This document shows positions 7,820 through 15,745 of a stretch of DNA of 64,000 bases, piece by piece. The number at the start of each line of letters is the position of its first letter. Position 1 is the first letter of the stretch. The position numbers and the translations under genes were made by a program. The stretch comes from Ignavibacteria bacterium (lineage in GTDB: Bacteria; Bacteroidota; Ignavibacteria; Ignavibacteriales; Ignavibacteriaceae), in contig JAUXVN010000013.1 in NCBI GenBank assembly GCA_030684555.1, positions 62,001-126,000 of the forward strand, in the 5' to 3' direction. A model generated the notes under the pieces. The model searched no databases and was not told the origin of the DNA. It saw only the letters and a list, made by a program, of their open reading frames with translations.

Positions 7820-9427
7820 TTAAAATCTAGTATTTATTTCTATAAAAAATCTATAATTAATATTTCTCTCCGAATTTATCATCTCTGCATTTAATGAGAG
7901 GAACGACTTTCCAAAGAGTTGCTGCGTTATATCAAAACCAAACAAATTTTGAGATATCGAAATATTGTTTTGGGATAATGTCCATGCAGTATTACTTGCA
8001 TATATAGACGTTGTTAATCGACCTTCAAAAAAAGGTTTACTAAATCGTGCTGAAATTATATTACCATTAGAAAAACTATTTAGAAGTCTTGAAAAATTTA
8101 ATGAAGCACTTCCCAGAAGGTATGGAACTTGAGACCATGTAACGTATCCATTATAGTTCGAAGAAGATTTTGTATCTCCTCCCATAAATCTATGACCGAA
8201 ATTTAACCCAATATAAACATCCCTCACAGGACGAACCGTTGCGCCAACTCTCAAGCCTTGTCTGGTTTCGTTCTCGTAAAGACTGTCAATAAAACTTTTG
8301 AAAGATTCAAGGTAAACAACGTTCTTTCTTGCATCGTAGGAAGCATTAAATGTTAACATTTTCGAAGCTGAAATTCTTGCACTGAAATAAAAACTGGTTA
8401 AGGATAACTCACTTTTGCGAATTCCCTTATTCATTGAGAAGAAATCCACTTCCGATGAAAAATTAATTTGTGTTAATGGAATGAAATCATTGTAATGTTG
8501 AAAATAGATAAATCTTCTATCGATGGAAGTTTTATACATCTGTTGAAAAAGTGCAAATGAGTTTGAGGTAAAACTTTTATTAATAGAATCATTTCTACTT
8601 AGAAAAAAACCGAATTGCGGAAGAATGTTAGTTGTACTATTGTTATCCCAATTCGGGCGTCTTCCTGCAATTATTCCCCCTTCAAAAAAAGAGAATTTAT
8701 GCTTGTAAAGTGCTCCATCAACTGCGCCTATATTTGAAACAGCATTATCTATAAATCTACCAACTGTAACCGATGATTTTTCATTGATGAGATATTTTAA
8801 TGAAAGGTCATAAATCCTAAGATGTTTGTTACTGCTTAACCGGAACTTATCCGGATCACTATTTTTGTAGGAATAAGTCATGTAATTATTGAATATTAAT
8901 TTTTTATCCATTAGTGCATCTGAATAATATGAGAAAGAGTAACGCCATCTTTGAAATGAATAATTACTGAATTCATTATTAAGTCCTGTATAAGATTGCA
9001 GCGAGAATCTTCCTCTTGATTGAGTAGTAATCCTTTTTTCCGATTTGATAATTTGAGAATTGAATTTCATCTTCGCTGCATTTATAGAATCTATCGATGA
9101 TGAATCTGGTAAAATTTTCTCAATCACTTCAACTTTGTTTTTTACTAAAGCAATCACGGTCTGGTTCATCACCAATTTAATATCTGATATATATTCTCCC
9201 GATACAGATTTGCTTGAGGTTTGCACTACTCTAACTACAGGTAACAATTTTTTATTCACTTCGGTAAAAAGTGTGTCCCCAATATTTATTCCAATAGTAG
9301 ATTCATAACCAACATAAATTTTTTGAATGCTAATAAAAGTAACTCTACCAGCAATTTTCTCTATGTTCGTTTGACTGAACATAATTATTGGTAAAAAAAT
9401 GAATAAAATTAATTTAATCCTTCTCAA
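7820..9427 (-). CDS. Outer membrane beta-barrel (putative porin of the cytochrome conduit)
   Basis: A 535-residue protein with a signal peptide (MRRIKLILFIFLPIIMFSQ) and a small N-terminal domain (about residues 25-105, SH3/flagellar-P-ring-like strands). The remaining 380 or so residues are amphipathic beta-strands with aromatic girdles (RWRYSFSYYSD, YNGYVTWSQVPYLLGSASL), ending in FIEINTRF, a C-terminal Phe. No haem motif is present. The start overlaps the stop of the 19-heme gene by 4 bases (ATGA), so the two are translationally coupled. Placement between two multiheme cytochromes mirrors porin-cytochrome conduits (MtrB/PioB/OmbB-type), but I see no specific sequence signature of those families. 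A specific sheath for a cytochrome is therefore an inference from context. Confidence 0.7.
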   Translation of the reverse strand: MRRIKLILFIFLPIIMFSQTNIEKIAGRVTFISIQKIYVGYESTIGINIGDTLFTEVNKKLLPVVRVVQTSSKSVSGEYISDIKLVMNQTVIALVKNKVEVIEKILPDSSSIDSINAAKMKFNSQIIKSEKRITTQSRGRFSLQSYTGLNNEFSNYSFQRWRYSFSYYSDALMDKKLIFNNYMTYSYKNSDPDKFRLSSNKHLRIYDLSLKYLINEKSSVTVGRFIDNAVSNIGAVDGALYKHKFSFFEGGIIAGRRPNWDNNSTTNILPQFGFFLSRNDSINKSFTSNSFALFQQMYKTSIDRRFIYFQHYNDFIPLTQINFSSEVDFFSMNKGIRKSELSLTSFYFSARISASKMLTFNASYDARKNVVYLESFKSFIDSLYENETRQGLRVGATVRPVRDVYIGLNFGHRFMGGDTKSSSNYNGYVTWSQVPYLLGSASLNFSRLLNSFSNGNIISARFSKPFFEGRLTTSIYASNTAWTLSQNNISISQNLFGFDITQQLFGKSFLSLNAEMINSERNINYRFFIEINTRF

Positions 9428-10911
9428 TCTAATCCTAATCTCTTTAAATGAATTGGTCTATCTTCCCTTCCATTGGGATGGCAGGTGAGACATGCATTGC
9501 TGTTATATGAATATCCACTCACACCGTTATGTTCACTATCCATTTTAGTCTTCCGATGCTCATGACAATCAATACACGAGAATGTAGTAAAGTCATTTGG
9601 GGTTCTATGGCAATCGGTGCAGTTTGTCCATTCGTTTCGATGTTTGCCTGAGTATATCGGAAAATATAAACCGTCGTGATTAAAGGTTGATGGTGTCCAG
9701 CCATTAGTTGTATGACATGATAAACATTCGGTAGGAAAATTTGAAGCAATGTGATTCGGATTGTTTGTTGTTCGTTCATAATCCGACCTATGGCATGTAT
9801 AACAATCAAGTGCGGTACCTGAATAACCGCTCGAATGACATGATTGGCAACTAACAGTTGTGTGTTTGCCGGTTAATGGAAACTGAGTTGTATTATGATC
9901 GAAAGTCGCCGGTTCCCAGCCATTTGTTGAATGACATGATTTACAATCCTGTGAAAAATTTGCTGTAATATGATTTGGATCGTTTAAAGGATTTTCATAA
10001 TCAGAACGGTGACACGAATAACAATCAATTGCAGTTCCGGAATATCCTCCTGAATGACACGATTGGCAACTCGCTGAAGTATGTTTTCCGGTTAAGGGAA
10101 ATCGTGTTATGTTATGATCAAAAGTGGCAGGTACCCATGAATTTATTGAATGACATGCTTTACAATCCTTCTCAAAATTAGCAGTTAGATGTTCTGGATT
10201 TGCAGCACTCACATAATCGCTTTTATGACATTCATAACAATCTTTAGAAAGTCCAATAAAACTGGACTGAGAATGACATAAAAAACAATCATTAATTTTA
10301 TGTCCACCAATCAACGGGAAAATATCATGAACAAAACTTGAATTAGTCCAGGCTACTTGATTAATCGAATGACATAATTTACAATCTGTGCTAAGACCTA
10401 CTGTTTTGTGGTTTGGATTTACTGTATTAGCATAATCAGTTTTGTGACAATTATAACAGTCAACATTTAATGGTTCGAATACTCTATTAGAATAACTTAA
10501 ATGACACTGACTACAATCTGCAGCGAGGTGACTCCCTACTAACGGGAACCTGCTTCTCTGATGCATTTCTGTTATGTTTGAAATATTCCAACTTGCTGTG
10601 TTATGACAATCTGCGCAATCTTTACTTACACTATTCTGATGAATATCTTTATGACAACTCAAACAACTCCGCTCACCGTTTGAAAAAACTAAAGTTTCGT
10701 GGCATGATATACAATTTAAAGTTTTATGTTGTCCGGTTAATTCAAAAACGGTTGTGTTATGTTGAAATTTTATATTTGCAGATATGGGAGTCCATTCTTT
10801 TTCTGAATGACACTCAGAACAATCTAATTTAAAACTACTCCCATGTGGAGATTGTGGAAAAACAATTCCAATAAAAGAAAAAACTAATATGATGTATGGC
10901 AAAATGCGCAT
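9424..10911 (-). CDS. 19-heme c-type cytochrome (short paralogue of the 34-heme protein)
   Basis: A 495-residue secreted protein with a signal peptide and the same mature start (QSPHGS) as the 859-residue paralogue. It has 19 CxxCH motifs: nine in the N-terminal region, two 73-residue three-heme repeats (first Cys at residues 250 and 323), and a four-heme cap starting at 396. The length difference to the paralogue is 364 residues, one less than five repeats. Extra FDH, GKH and PNH histidines per repeat support bis-His ligation. Its start codon lies inside the last 28 bases of the 20-heme gene, and its stop overlaps the start of the barrel gene. This tight coupling suggests it is the partner of that barrel. 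Confidence 0.9.
   Translation of the reverse strand: MRILPYIILVFSFIGIVFPQSPHGSSFKLDCSECHSEKEWTPISANIKFQHNTTVFELTGQHKTLNCISCHETLVFSNGERSCLSCHKDIHQNSVSKDCADCHNTASWNISNITEMHQRSRFPLVGSHLAADCSQCHLSYSNRVFEPLNVDCYNCHKTDYANTVNPNHKTVGLSTDCKLCHSINQVAWTNSSFVHDIFPLIGGHKINDCFLCHSQSSFIGLSKDCYECHKSDYVSAANPEHLTANFEKDCKACHSINSWVPATFDHNITRFPLTGKHTSASCQSCHSGGYSGTAIDCYSCHRSDYENPLNDPNHITANFSQDCKSCHSTNGWEPATFDHNTTQFPLTGKHTTVSCQSCHSSGYSGTALDCYTCHRSDYERTTNNPNHIASNFPTECLSCHTTNGWTPSTFNHDGLYFPIYSGKHRNEWTNCTDCHRTPNDFTTFSCIDCHEHRKTKMDSEHNGVSGYSYNSNACLTCHPNGREDRPIHLKRLGLD
9727..10164 (-). repeat. Two tandem 219-bp coding repeats (three hemes each)
   Basis: Two adjacent 219-bp units encode residues 250-395 of the 19-heme cytochrome. 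They have the same period and motif layout as the seven-unit array in the paralogue at 5072-7651. Confidence 0.85.
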
Positions 10912-12473
10912 TTAAAATCAGCTAATTTGTAATTAATAAATATTATTCCATTTTTTTCAGCAGGTTTATGACAACTATTACATTCAAGTTTACTGTGAGC
11001 ACCACTCAAATTAAACCTTGTTTTATCGTGATTAAATTTTTCCGGTTTCCAATTATCGAACGTATGACATTTTTCACAAACAGTAACACCATTTTCAGAA
11101 AATTGTCCAATGTGAATGTCTTTATGGCAGCCTTCACATTTTTTATCAACTGATTCGAAGACTATTTTTTTGCCGTCATAATCCTGTTTTACATGGCAGT
11201 CAATACAGTTTTTTGCTGCATGTTTTCCTAATAATGCAAATCCTGTCAATTTGTGTTCAAAAGTTACAATATTCCAACCTTCTACGCCATGACACAGCGC
11301 ACAATTGTTGTTAATTAAATATTTTTCTTTCAACTCTGTTTTGTGAATATTTTCATGACAATCGATACAATTATTTCCTTGTTTATCAAAAGTCCAAATC
11401 TCATTCTTCAGATGACAATTACTACATGGAAGAGCTAAATGTTTTCCGGTCAGTGGAAATTTCGTTTTTTGATGTTCTTCTAAAGTGAATAACGAGGGTG
11501 TAAATCCTTCCACTGTATGGCATACCGAACATTCCCCTTTATTTTTATGATTTGCAAATTCAGTTTTGTGATAATCTGAATGACAATCTGAACAATTTTG
11601 GTGTTTCAACTTTGCGGTTAAATTAGTTTTATGACACGTTGAACATTCAACCTGGATATGTTTACCAAGAAGCGGAAAGATTGTTTTGTTATGATCAAAG
11701 GATGATTTATTGATGTCATGAAAACTATTGGTATTATGACATTTGGTGCAATCATTCCCAAATTTTCCGTTGTGAACATCTTTATGACAAGAAAGACAAC
11801 TCGAAAAGTTTATACCTTTAAAAGTCTGAAAATCTTTTCCGTTTTTTTTCTCCTTTGTATGGCATTTTATACATTCAGTATCTTTATGCTTCCCGGTCAA
11901 GTTAAATTTAGATTTTGTGTGATCAAAATTAACTGCTGGTTTGAAGGAATTAAACCCATGACATGAAGAACAATCACTCCCCAAAGTTTTTTGATGATAA
12001 TCAACATGACATGAAAGACAGTTTTGCTCTAATCCTAAAAAAGTAAATTTTCTTTTTTTTAGTTTTGAATCAGAAATATTTTTTGATGTATGACATTTTT
12101 CGCAGTCTGTTTCTTTGTGTTTTCCTTTCAGCTCGTAACCGGTTTTAATATGATCGTAATTGTTTTTATCGAACCGAATTATCTTGAAATTTCTACCATG
12201 GTGCTCACTATGACAATCCCAGCATTCCTTATTCTTAATCTCATTTGAAGAATGATAACCTCTTCCTTTATTAATCAAATTTTTAAGTTCAACATGACAA
12301 TTAAGGCATTTAGATTTTTCAACTTTTTCACCAAGCTGATGACAATTGGTACAATTGCTCAATCCTTCAAGCTTTGCGTGTGCTTTTGATAAATCGCCCG
12401 GAGAAATTTGACTGTAAATTTCAAAAGAAGAAATAAGTAGGATCAAAAAAATAATTCTAATAATATTTATCAT
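10884..12473 (-). CDS. 20-heme periplasmic c-type cytochrome
   Basis: A 529-residue protein with a signal peptide (MINIIRIIFLILLISSFEIYSQ) and 20 CxxCH motifs, spread to the very C-terminus (CAFCHTSY). Recurrent GKH, FDH and DYH/DIH histidines between the motifs could provide sixth ligands. The architecture is looser than in the 19- and 34-heme proteins: repeats of about 65-75 residues are visible but are interrupted by lysine-rich loops. No CxxCK site is present. Its start overlaps the stop of the Fe-S/FAD oxidoreductase by 4 bases. The lysine richness and position suggest a soluble periplasmic carrier between the inner-membrane module and the outer-membrane conduit; that order is inferred from gene order only. 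Confidence 0.87.
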   Translation of the reverse strand: MINIIRIIFLILLISSFEIYSQISPGDLSKAHAKLEGLSNCTNCHQLGEKVEKSKCLNCHVELKNLINKGRGYHSSNEIKNKECWDCHSEHHGRNFKIIRFDKNNYDHIKTGYELKGKHKETDCEKCHTSKNISDSKLKKRKFTFLGLEQNCLSCHVDYHQKTLGSDCSSCHGFNSFKPAVNFDHTKSKFNLTGKHKDTECIKCHTKEKKNGKDFQTFKGINFSSCLSCHKDVHNGKFGNDCTKCHNTNSFHDINKSSFDHNKTIFPLLGKHIQVECSTCHKTNLTAKLKHQNCSDCHSDYHKTEFANHKNKGECSVCHTVEGFTPSLFTLEEHQKTKFPLTGKHLALPCSNCHLKNEIWTFDKQGNNCIDCHENIHKTELKEKYLINNNCALCHGVEGWNIVTFEHKLTGFALLGKHAAKNCIDCHVKQDYDGKKIVFESVDKKCEGCHKDIHIGQFSENGVTVCEKCHTFDNWKPEKFNHDKTRFNLSGAHSKLECNSCHKPAEKNGIIFINYKLADFKCAFCHTSY

Positions 12474-13807
12474 TTTCGATGAGACAACAATGCCTCTCCA
12501 AATTTTTTAGTAATAGTAATTCCGGTTTTCTCAAGAAACTGGGTGGGTAGTTCACCTCCGGCAAAAATATAGACCAGATCATTCGTCAGTTTAATAGACT
12601 CTTTTGTTACTGAATTTTCTAACAGAACTAAATCATCTTCAATCTCAATAACGTTTGTGTTAAATAAAATATTGACTAAACCCTGTTTTCCTGCATGAAG
12701 AATACGTTCATTGTTTTTAGGTTTTATTCGTGCAAAATTAGCAGCTCTATAAGAAAGAGTTACATCATTAGAATTTTCTGCAAGCAATAATGCCGATTCA
12801 ATTGCAGAATCACCACCGCCAACAACCAATATTTTCTTCTTGTTTATTAATTCAGGTTCCAACAAACGATAATAAACATTTTCCTTTTCCTCTCCTTTAA
12901 CACCAAGTTTGCGCGGTGAGCCTCTTCTGCCGATCGCTAAGAGGATTGAAGAAGCCGTATAGTTTTTTTTATCTGTAAAGAGAGTAAAAACATCCTTTTC
13001 TTTTTCAATTGCAGTTACTTTTTCTAACTCATTAATGCTAATAATATTTTTTTCGAGAACTGATTTCCATATAGAGATAAGTTCCGCTTTTGAAGTTTCG
13101 GTTAATTTAATTTTACCCCAAAGCGGGAGTTCCATTGGTGAAGTCATAACAATTTTATCCCGTGGAAAATTGGAGACTGTTCCACCAAGACTCTCCTGTT
13201 CGATAATTTGAAATTTCAAATTGTGCTTCTTTGCATTTAGAGCAGCAGAAATTCCGGCTGGACCCGCACCGACGATAATCAAATCATTTTCTGCATTTGA
13301 TTTTTTCGGTAGCTTTTTGACAATATAATTAACTGCTTGCTTTCCCTGTTCAACGGCATTCTTAATCAAACCCATCCCACCAATTTCACCTGCAATAAAA
13401 ATGAGCGGAACACTAGTTTCAAATTCAGAACTTACATGTGGAAGTTCAACTCCGCGTTTCTCGGTTCCAATACATAAAGTTATTGCTTGAACAGGGCAAG
13501 CATGAAAACATGCACCATGTCCAACACATCTTGAAGCATTTATTACTGCGGCTTTACCGTTTCTCCATCCAAGTATATCTTTTTCCGGACATGCTTCAAT
13601 ACATGCACCGCTTCCGATACAAGAATTTATATCAACAACAGGATGAAGAGATACGGGTTCATAAAATCCACCTTCTTTCGCCTTCATTATTTTCTGCTCT
13701 GTAATGGAAGTGCGCTTTGCTGTCTTTTTGAGGTATCTCCAAAAAATGACGATAACTACTATAGCTGTTATGACGTATGCTGCAATATTTTCAATTAAAA
13801 CTTCCAT
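12470..13807 (-). CDS. Membrane-anchored ferredoxin-FAD-NAD(P)H oxidoreductase
   Basis: A 445-residue protein. Residues about 5-24 form one transmembrane helix followed by KKTAKR, placing the rest in the cytoplasm. Next comes a ferredoxin-like domain with two motifs, CIGSGACIEACP and CVGHGACFHACP. Then follows a thioredoxin-reductase-like flavoprotein fold with an FAD site (VGAGPAG, about residue 177) and an NAD(P) site (VVGGGDSAIE, about residue 330). Both ferredoxin motifs lack the second cysteine of the usual CxxCxxCxxxCP (Ser and His occupy that place), so the cluster type is uncertain. It is encoded 3 bases after the TPR gene and overlaps the 20-heme gene. The likely role is exchanging electrons between NAD(P)H and the membrane/cytochrome chain. 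Confidence 0.82.
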   Translation of the reverse strand: MEVLIENIAAYVITAIVVIVIFWRYLKKTAKRTSITEQKIMKAKEGGFYEPVSLHPVVDINSCIGSGACIEACPEKDILGWRNGKAAVINASRCVGHGACFHACPVQAITLCIGTEKRGVELPHVSSEFETSVPLIFIAGEIGGMGLIKNAVEQGKQAVNYIVKKLPKKSNAENDLIIVGAGPAGISAALNAKKHNLKFQIIEQESLGGTVSNFPRDKIVMTSPMELPLWGKIKLTETSKAELISIWKSVLEKNIISINELEKVTAIEKEKDVFTLFTDKKNYTASSILLAIGRRGSPRKLGVKGEEKENVYYRLLEPELINKKKILVVGGGDSAIESALLLAENSNDVTLSYRAANFARIKPKNNERILHAGKQGLVNILFNTNVIEIEDDLVLLENSVTKESIKLTNDLVYIFAGGELPTQFLEKTGITITKKFGEALLSHRK

Positions 13808-13810
13808 AAA

Positions 13811-14416
13811 CTATAAACGATCTATTGAGGTTGAAGCTAATTGTGCGGTAGGTGTTTCGGGATATTTTTTAATTATTTCCTGCCAGATTTTTTTTGCTTT
13901 ATCTTTATCACCTTTAGCGGCGAAAATTGCACCAAGATTGTATTCAGCTTGTTCATCATTTTTATCAAAAGATAAAATTCGATTCGTGAATTCTTCAGCT
14001 TTGATTAAGTCTTGATTATTGAAGTATATTATTGATAAGTTGAATAGAACATCTTTTCTTTTGGAATTAATTTTCAATATTTGGTCGTAATACTGAATAG
14101 CTTCAAGCGGTTTATGACCTTCATTTAGAAGGTCAGCATATTGGCGCATAGACAAAGTATCTTTTGGATTTGATTCAACTTTTAATTTTAGATCCGCTAA
14201 TTGTTTGCGAAAATTCTCATTTACATTCGCCCTTGTTGGAGTTTCGGCATTCCCCAGGTTTTTATGTACATCGTCCATCGGCATTTGTTTCTCCTCAATC
14301 GAACTGAGTGGAGTTGATGTTTTCTCCTTTTCAAATTGAGTTACAAGAATGACACCAACAACCAGAATTAAAAAAAATGCCGGATAAAATATTTTTGTTG
14401 AAAATTTAAAATTCAT
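13811..14416 (-). CDS. Membrane-anchored TPR protein of the cytochrome operon
   Basis: A protein of about 201 residues. The ATG at 14416 is chosen because AGGAG lies six bases upstream; an earlier in-frame ATG at 14449 would overlap the preceding gene. An N-terminal transmembrane segment (FFLILVVGVILV) is followed by a charged linker and three to four tetratricopeptide repeats (e.g. ALEAIQYYDQILKINSKR-like, AEEFTNRILSFDKNDEQA, AKKIWQEIIKKYPETP). The layout resembles CcmH/NrfG/CycH-type TPR proteins that present apocytochromes to haem lyase, and its operon encodes cytochromes, so a scaffolding or maturation role is plausible. The alternative is a generic complex-assembly factor. Confidence 0.7.
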   Translation of the reverse strand: MNFKFSTKIFYPAFFLILVVGVILVTQFEKEKTSTPLSSIEEKQMPMDDVHKNLGNAETPTRANVNENFRKQLADLKLKVESNPKDTLSMRQYADLLNEGHKPLEAIQYYDQILKINSKRKDVLFNLSIIYFNNQDLIKAEEFTNRILSFDKNDEQAEYNLGAIFAAKGDKDKAKKIWQEIIKKYPETPTAQLASTSIDRL

Positions 14417-14426
14417 AATTAACTCC

Positions 14427-15296
14427 TTAAAAAATCCATTTATATCCAAAAAGAATCGTTACTCCAACGTGGATTAACATAATAACGAACATCGTAATTG
14501 CAAAAGGCAGATGGAATATATGCCAATATCTAAAAAGCCGATGCATCAATTTTAAGTGCTGAATTCTTCTGGACATTATTAATCTTTCTTTTAATCTGTT
14601 TATAGTTTCAACAACTTCAATTTTACTAAGTCCTTTTTCTGTTTTCAGTATAGATTTTATCGACCTTAATAATTTCCGAATCTGAAACATATCTCTAACT
14701 ATGAATATTAAACTGTTTACCGCCGTAATATTCCGATATCTTTCCCCTGATAAATATGAATCTACTTTAGACCTAATATCATTATTTAGATTTATGCTTG
14801 ATGTAAAACTTTGTTCTAATTGATTTTGAAGTTCTTCTAAGTCAATCTCTTTTCCTTGAATGGTTCGAGGAATCTGAATGTAAATAAATCTACCGATCAC
14901 ACCACTCAAAACTACTGCAACCATACTCCAAAAACTTATTGAGACTATTCCGCCAAATTTAAATGCCGTATGAAACAATACAAGCAATGGTCCAACACTG
15001 CACAAAAACATATGGAACTCTAACCAATTCTTTAAATAGCCGAATGAAAACAAAACACGCATTCTTTTACGAATCATATAAACAGAAACTCCAATGATCA
15101 TCATCAGAGTACCGATTATTCCTAACCCGTGACCGATATAACCACTTGGCTTTAGCAAATCATGTTTAATATCAAACGGACGCTCTTCCAATTGAAGTGA
15201 ATAGTAATCAACTCCATGATAAATCAGAAGAAATAGTGAGGTTATCCCTACGGCAAAAAATATTCCGATATAAATACGATGAAGAGTTTTATTCAT
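14427..15296 (-). CDS. Di-heme cytochrome b-like membrane protein (long paralogue)
   Basis: A 289-residue protein with about five transmembrane helices, first gene of the 12-kb cytochrome locus. Two helices carry H-x13-H pairs (HMFLCSVGPLLVLFH and HLPFAITMFVIMLIH), the geometry of a two-b-haem four-helix bundle. A cytoplasmic or periplasmic insertion of about 90 residues with coiled-coil character (about residues 145-245) separates the third helix from the last. The final 30 residues and the histidine layout match the shorter paralogue at 4029-4604. It could be a quinol dehydrogenase feeding the multihemes, or it could pass electrons from the adjacent NAD(P)H oxidoreductase. No family name is certain. 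Confidence 0.68.
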   Translation of the reverse strand: MNKTLHRIYIGIFFAVGITSLFLLIYHGVDYYSLQLEERPFDIKHDLLKPSGYIGHGLGIIGTLMMIIGVSVYMIRKRMRVLFSFGYLKNWLEFHMFLCSVGPLLVLFHTAFKFGGIVSISFWSMVAVVLSGVIGRFIYIQIPRTIQGKEIDLEELQNQLEQSFTSSINLNNDIRSKVDSYLSGERYRNITAVNSLIFIVRDMFQIRKLLRSIKSILKTEKGLSKIEVVETINRLKERLIMSRRIQHLKLMHRLFRYWHIFHLPFAITMFVIMLIHVGVTILFGYKWIF

Positions 15297-15418
15297 AGAT
15301 CTTATAATTGACAGTTATGATAAAAATTAGTGGTATGAAATTACAAGCAAGAAATGATATATACAAAAAGGAGAGAGCATATCTATTAATCATAATAAAT
15401 ATGCTCCCTTGAAATGTG

Positions 15419-15724
15419 TTACTCAAAAACTAATTCATATAAAGTGTTATATTTAGTTGTACCCGAAACTTTTAAATCTTCAATTTTTGATATTAAAATT
15501 GACATGCGTTCGTTCTCACCGTCATCATAATTATCATAAGCTTCTTTTGAGTTGAAGACGTAAACTTCTTCAAAATGATTTGCTTTACCTTTTACTTCGT
15601 AAACTGTATAACTTACTAAACCATCGGCTTTTAAAAAAGTACGCAACTCCTTAATCGCATTAAAATATTCTTCCCTATTAGAAGCATCAATTTCATATTG
15701 AACCGAAAAGATCACTTTACCCAT
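15419..15724 (-). CDS. Small ABM-like dimeric alpha/beta barrel protein
   Basis: A 101-residue protein with the beta-alpha-beta pattern of the antibiotic-biosynthesis-monooxygenase/dimeric alpha-beta barrel superfamily (VIFSVQYEIDASNREEYFNAI, VSYTVYEVKGKANHFEEVYVF, AYDNYDDGENERM). Members are haem-degrading enzymes, quinol monooxygenases or proteins of unknown role. No haem-ligating His can be singled out. It lies between dapF and the cytochrome locus on the same strand, 122 bp upstream of the first di-heme b gene. Confidence 0.55.
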   Translation of the reverse strand: MGKVIFSVQYEIDASNREEYFNAIKELRTFLKADGLVSYTVYEVKGKANHFEEVYVFNSKEAYDNYDDGENERMSILISKIEDLKVSGTTKYNTLYELVFE

Positions 15725-15745
15725 TTTATCTCCAACTATTTTTTA

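Noticed and set aside
3127-12473. Multiheme nitrite, hydroxylamine or tetrathionate reductase
   Set aside because: No CxxCK or other variant catalytic haem motif occurs in the four cytochromes; all motifs are CxxCH with many spare histidines.
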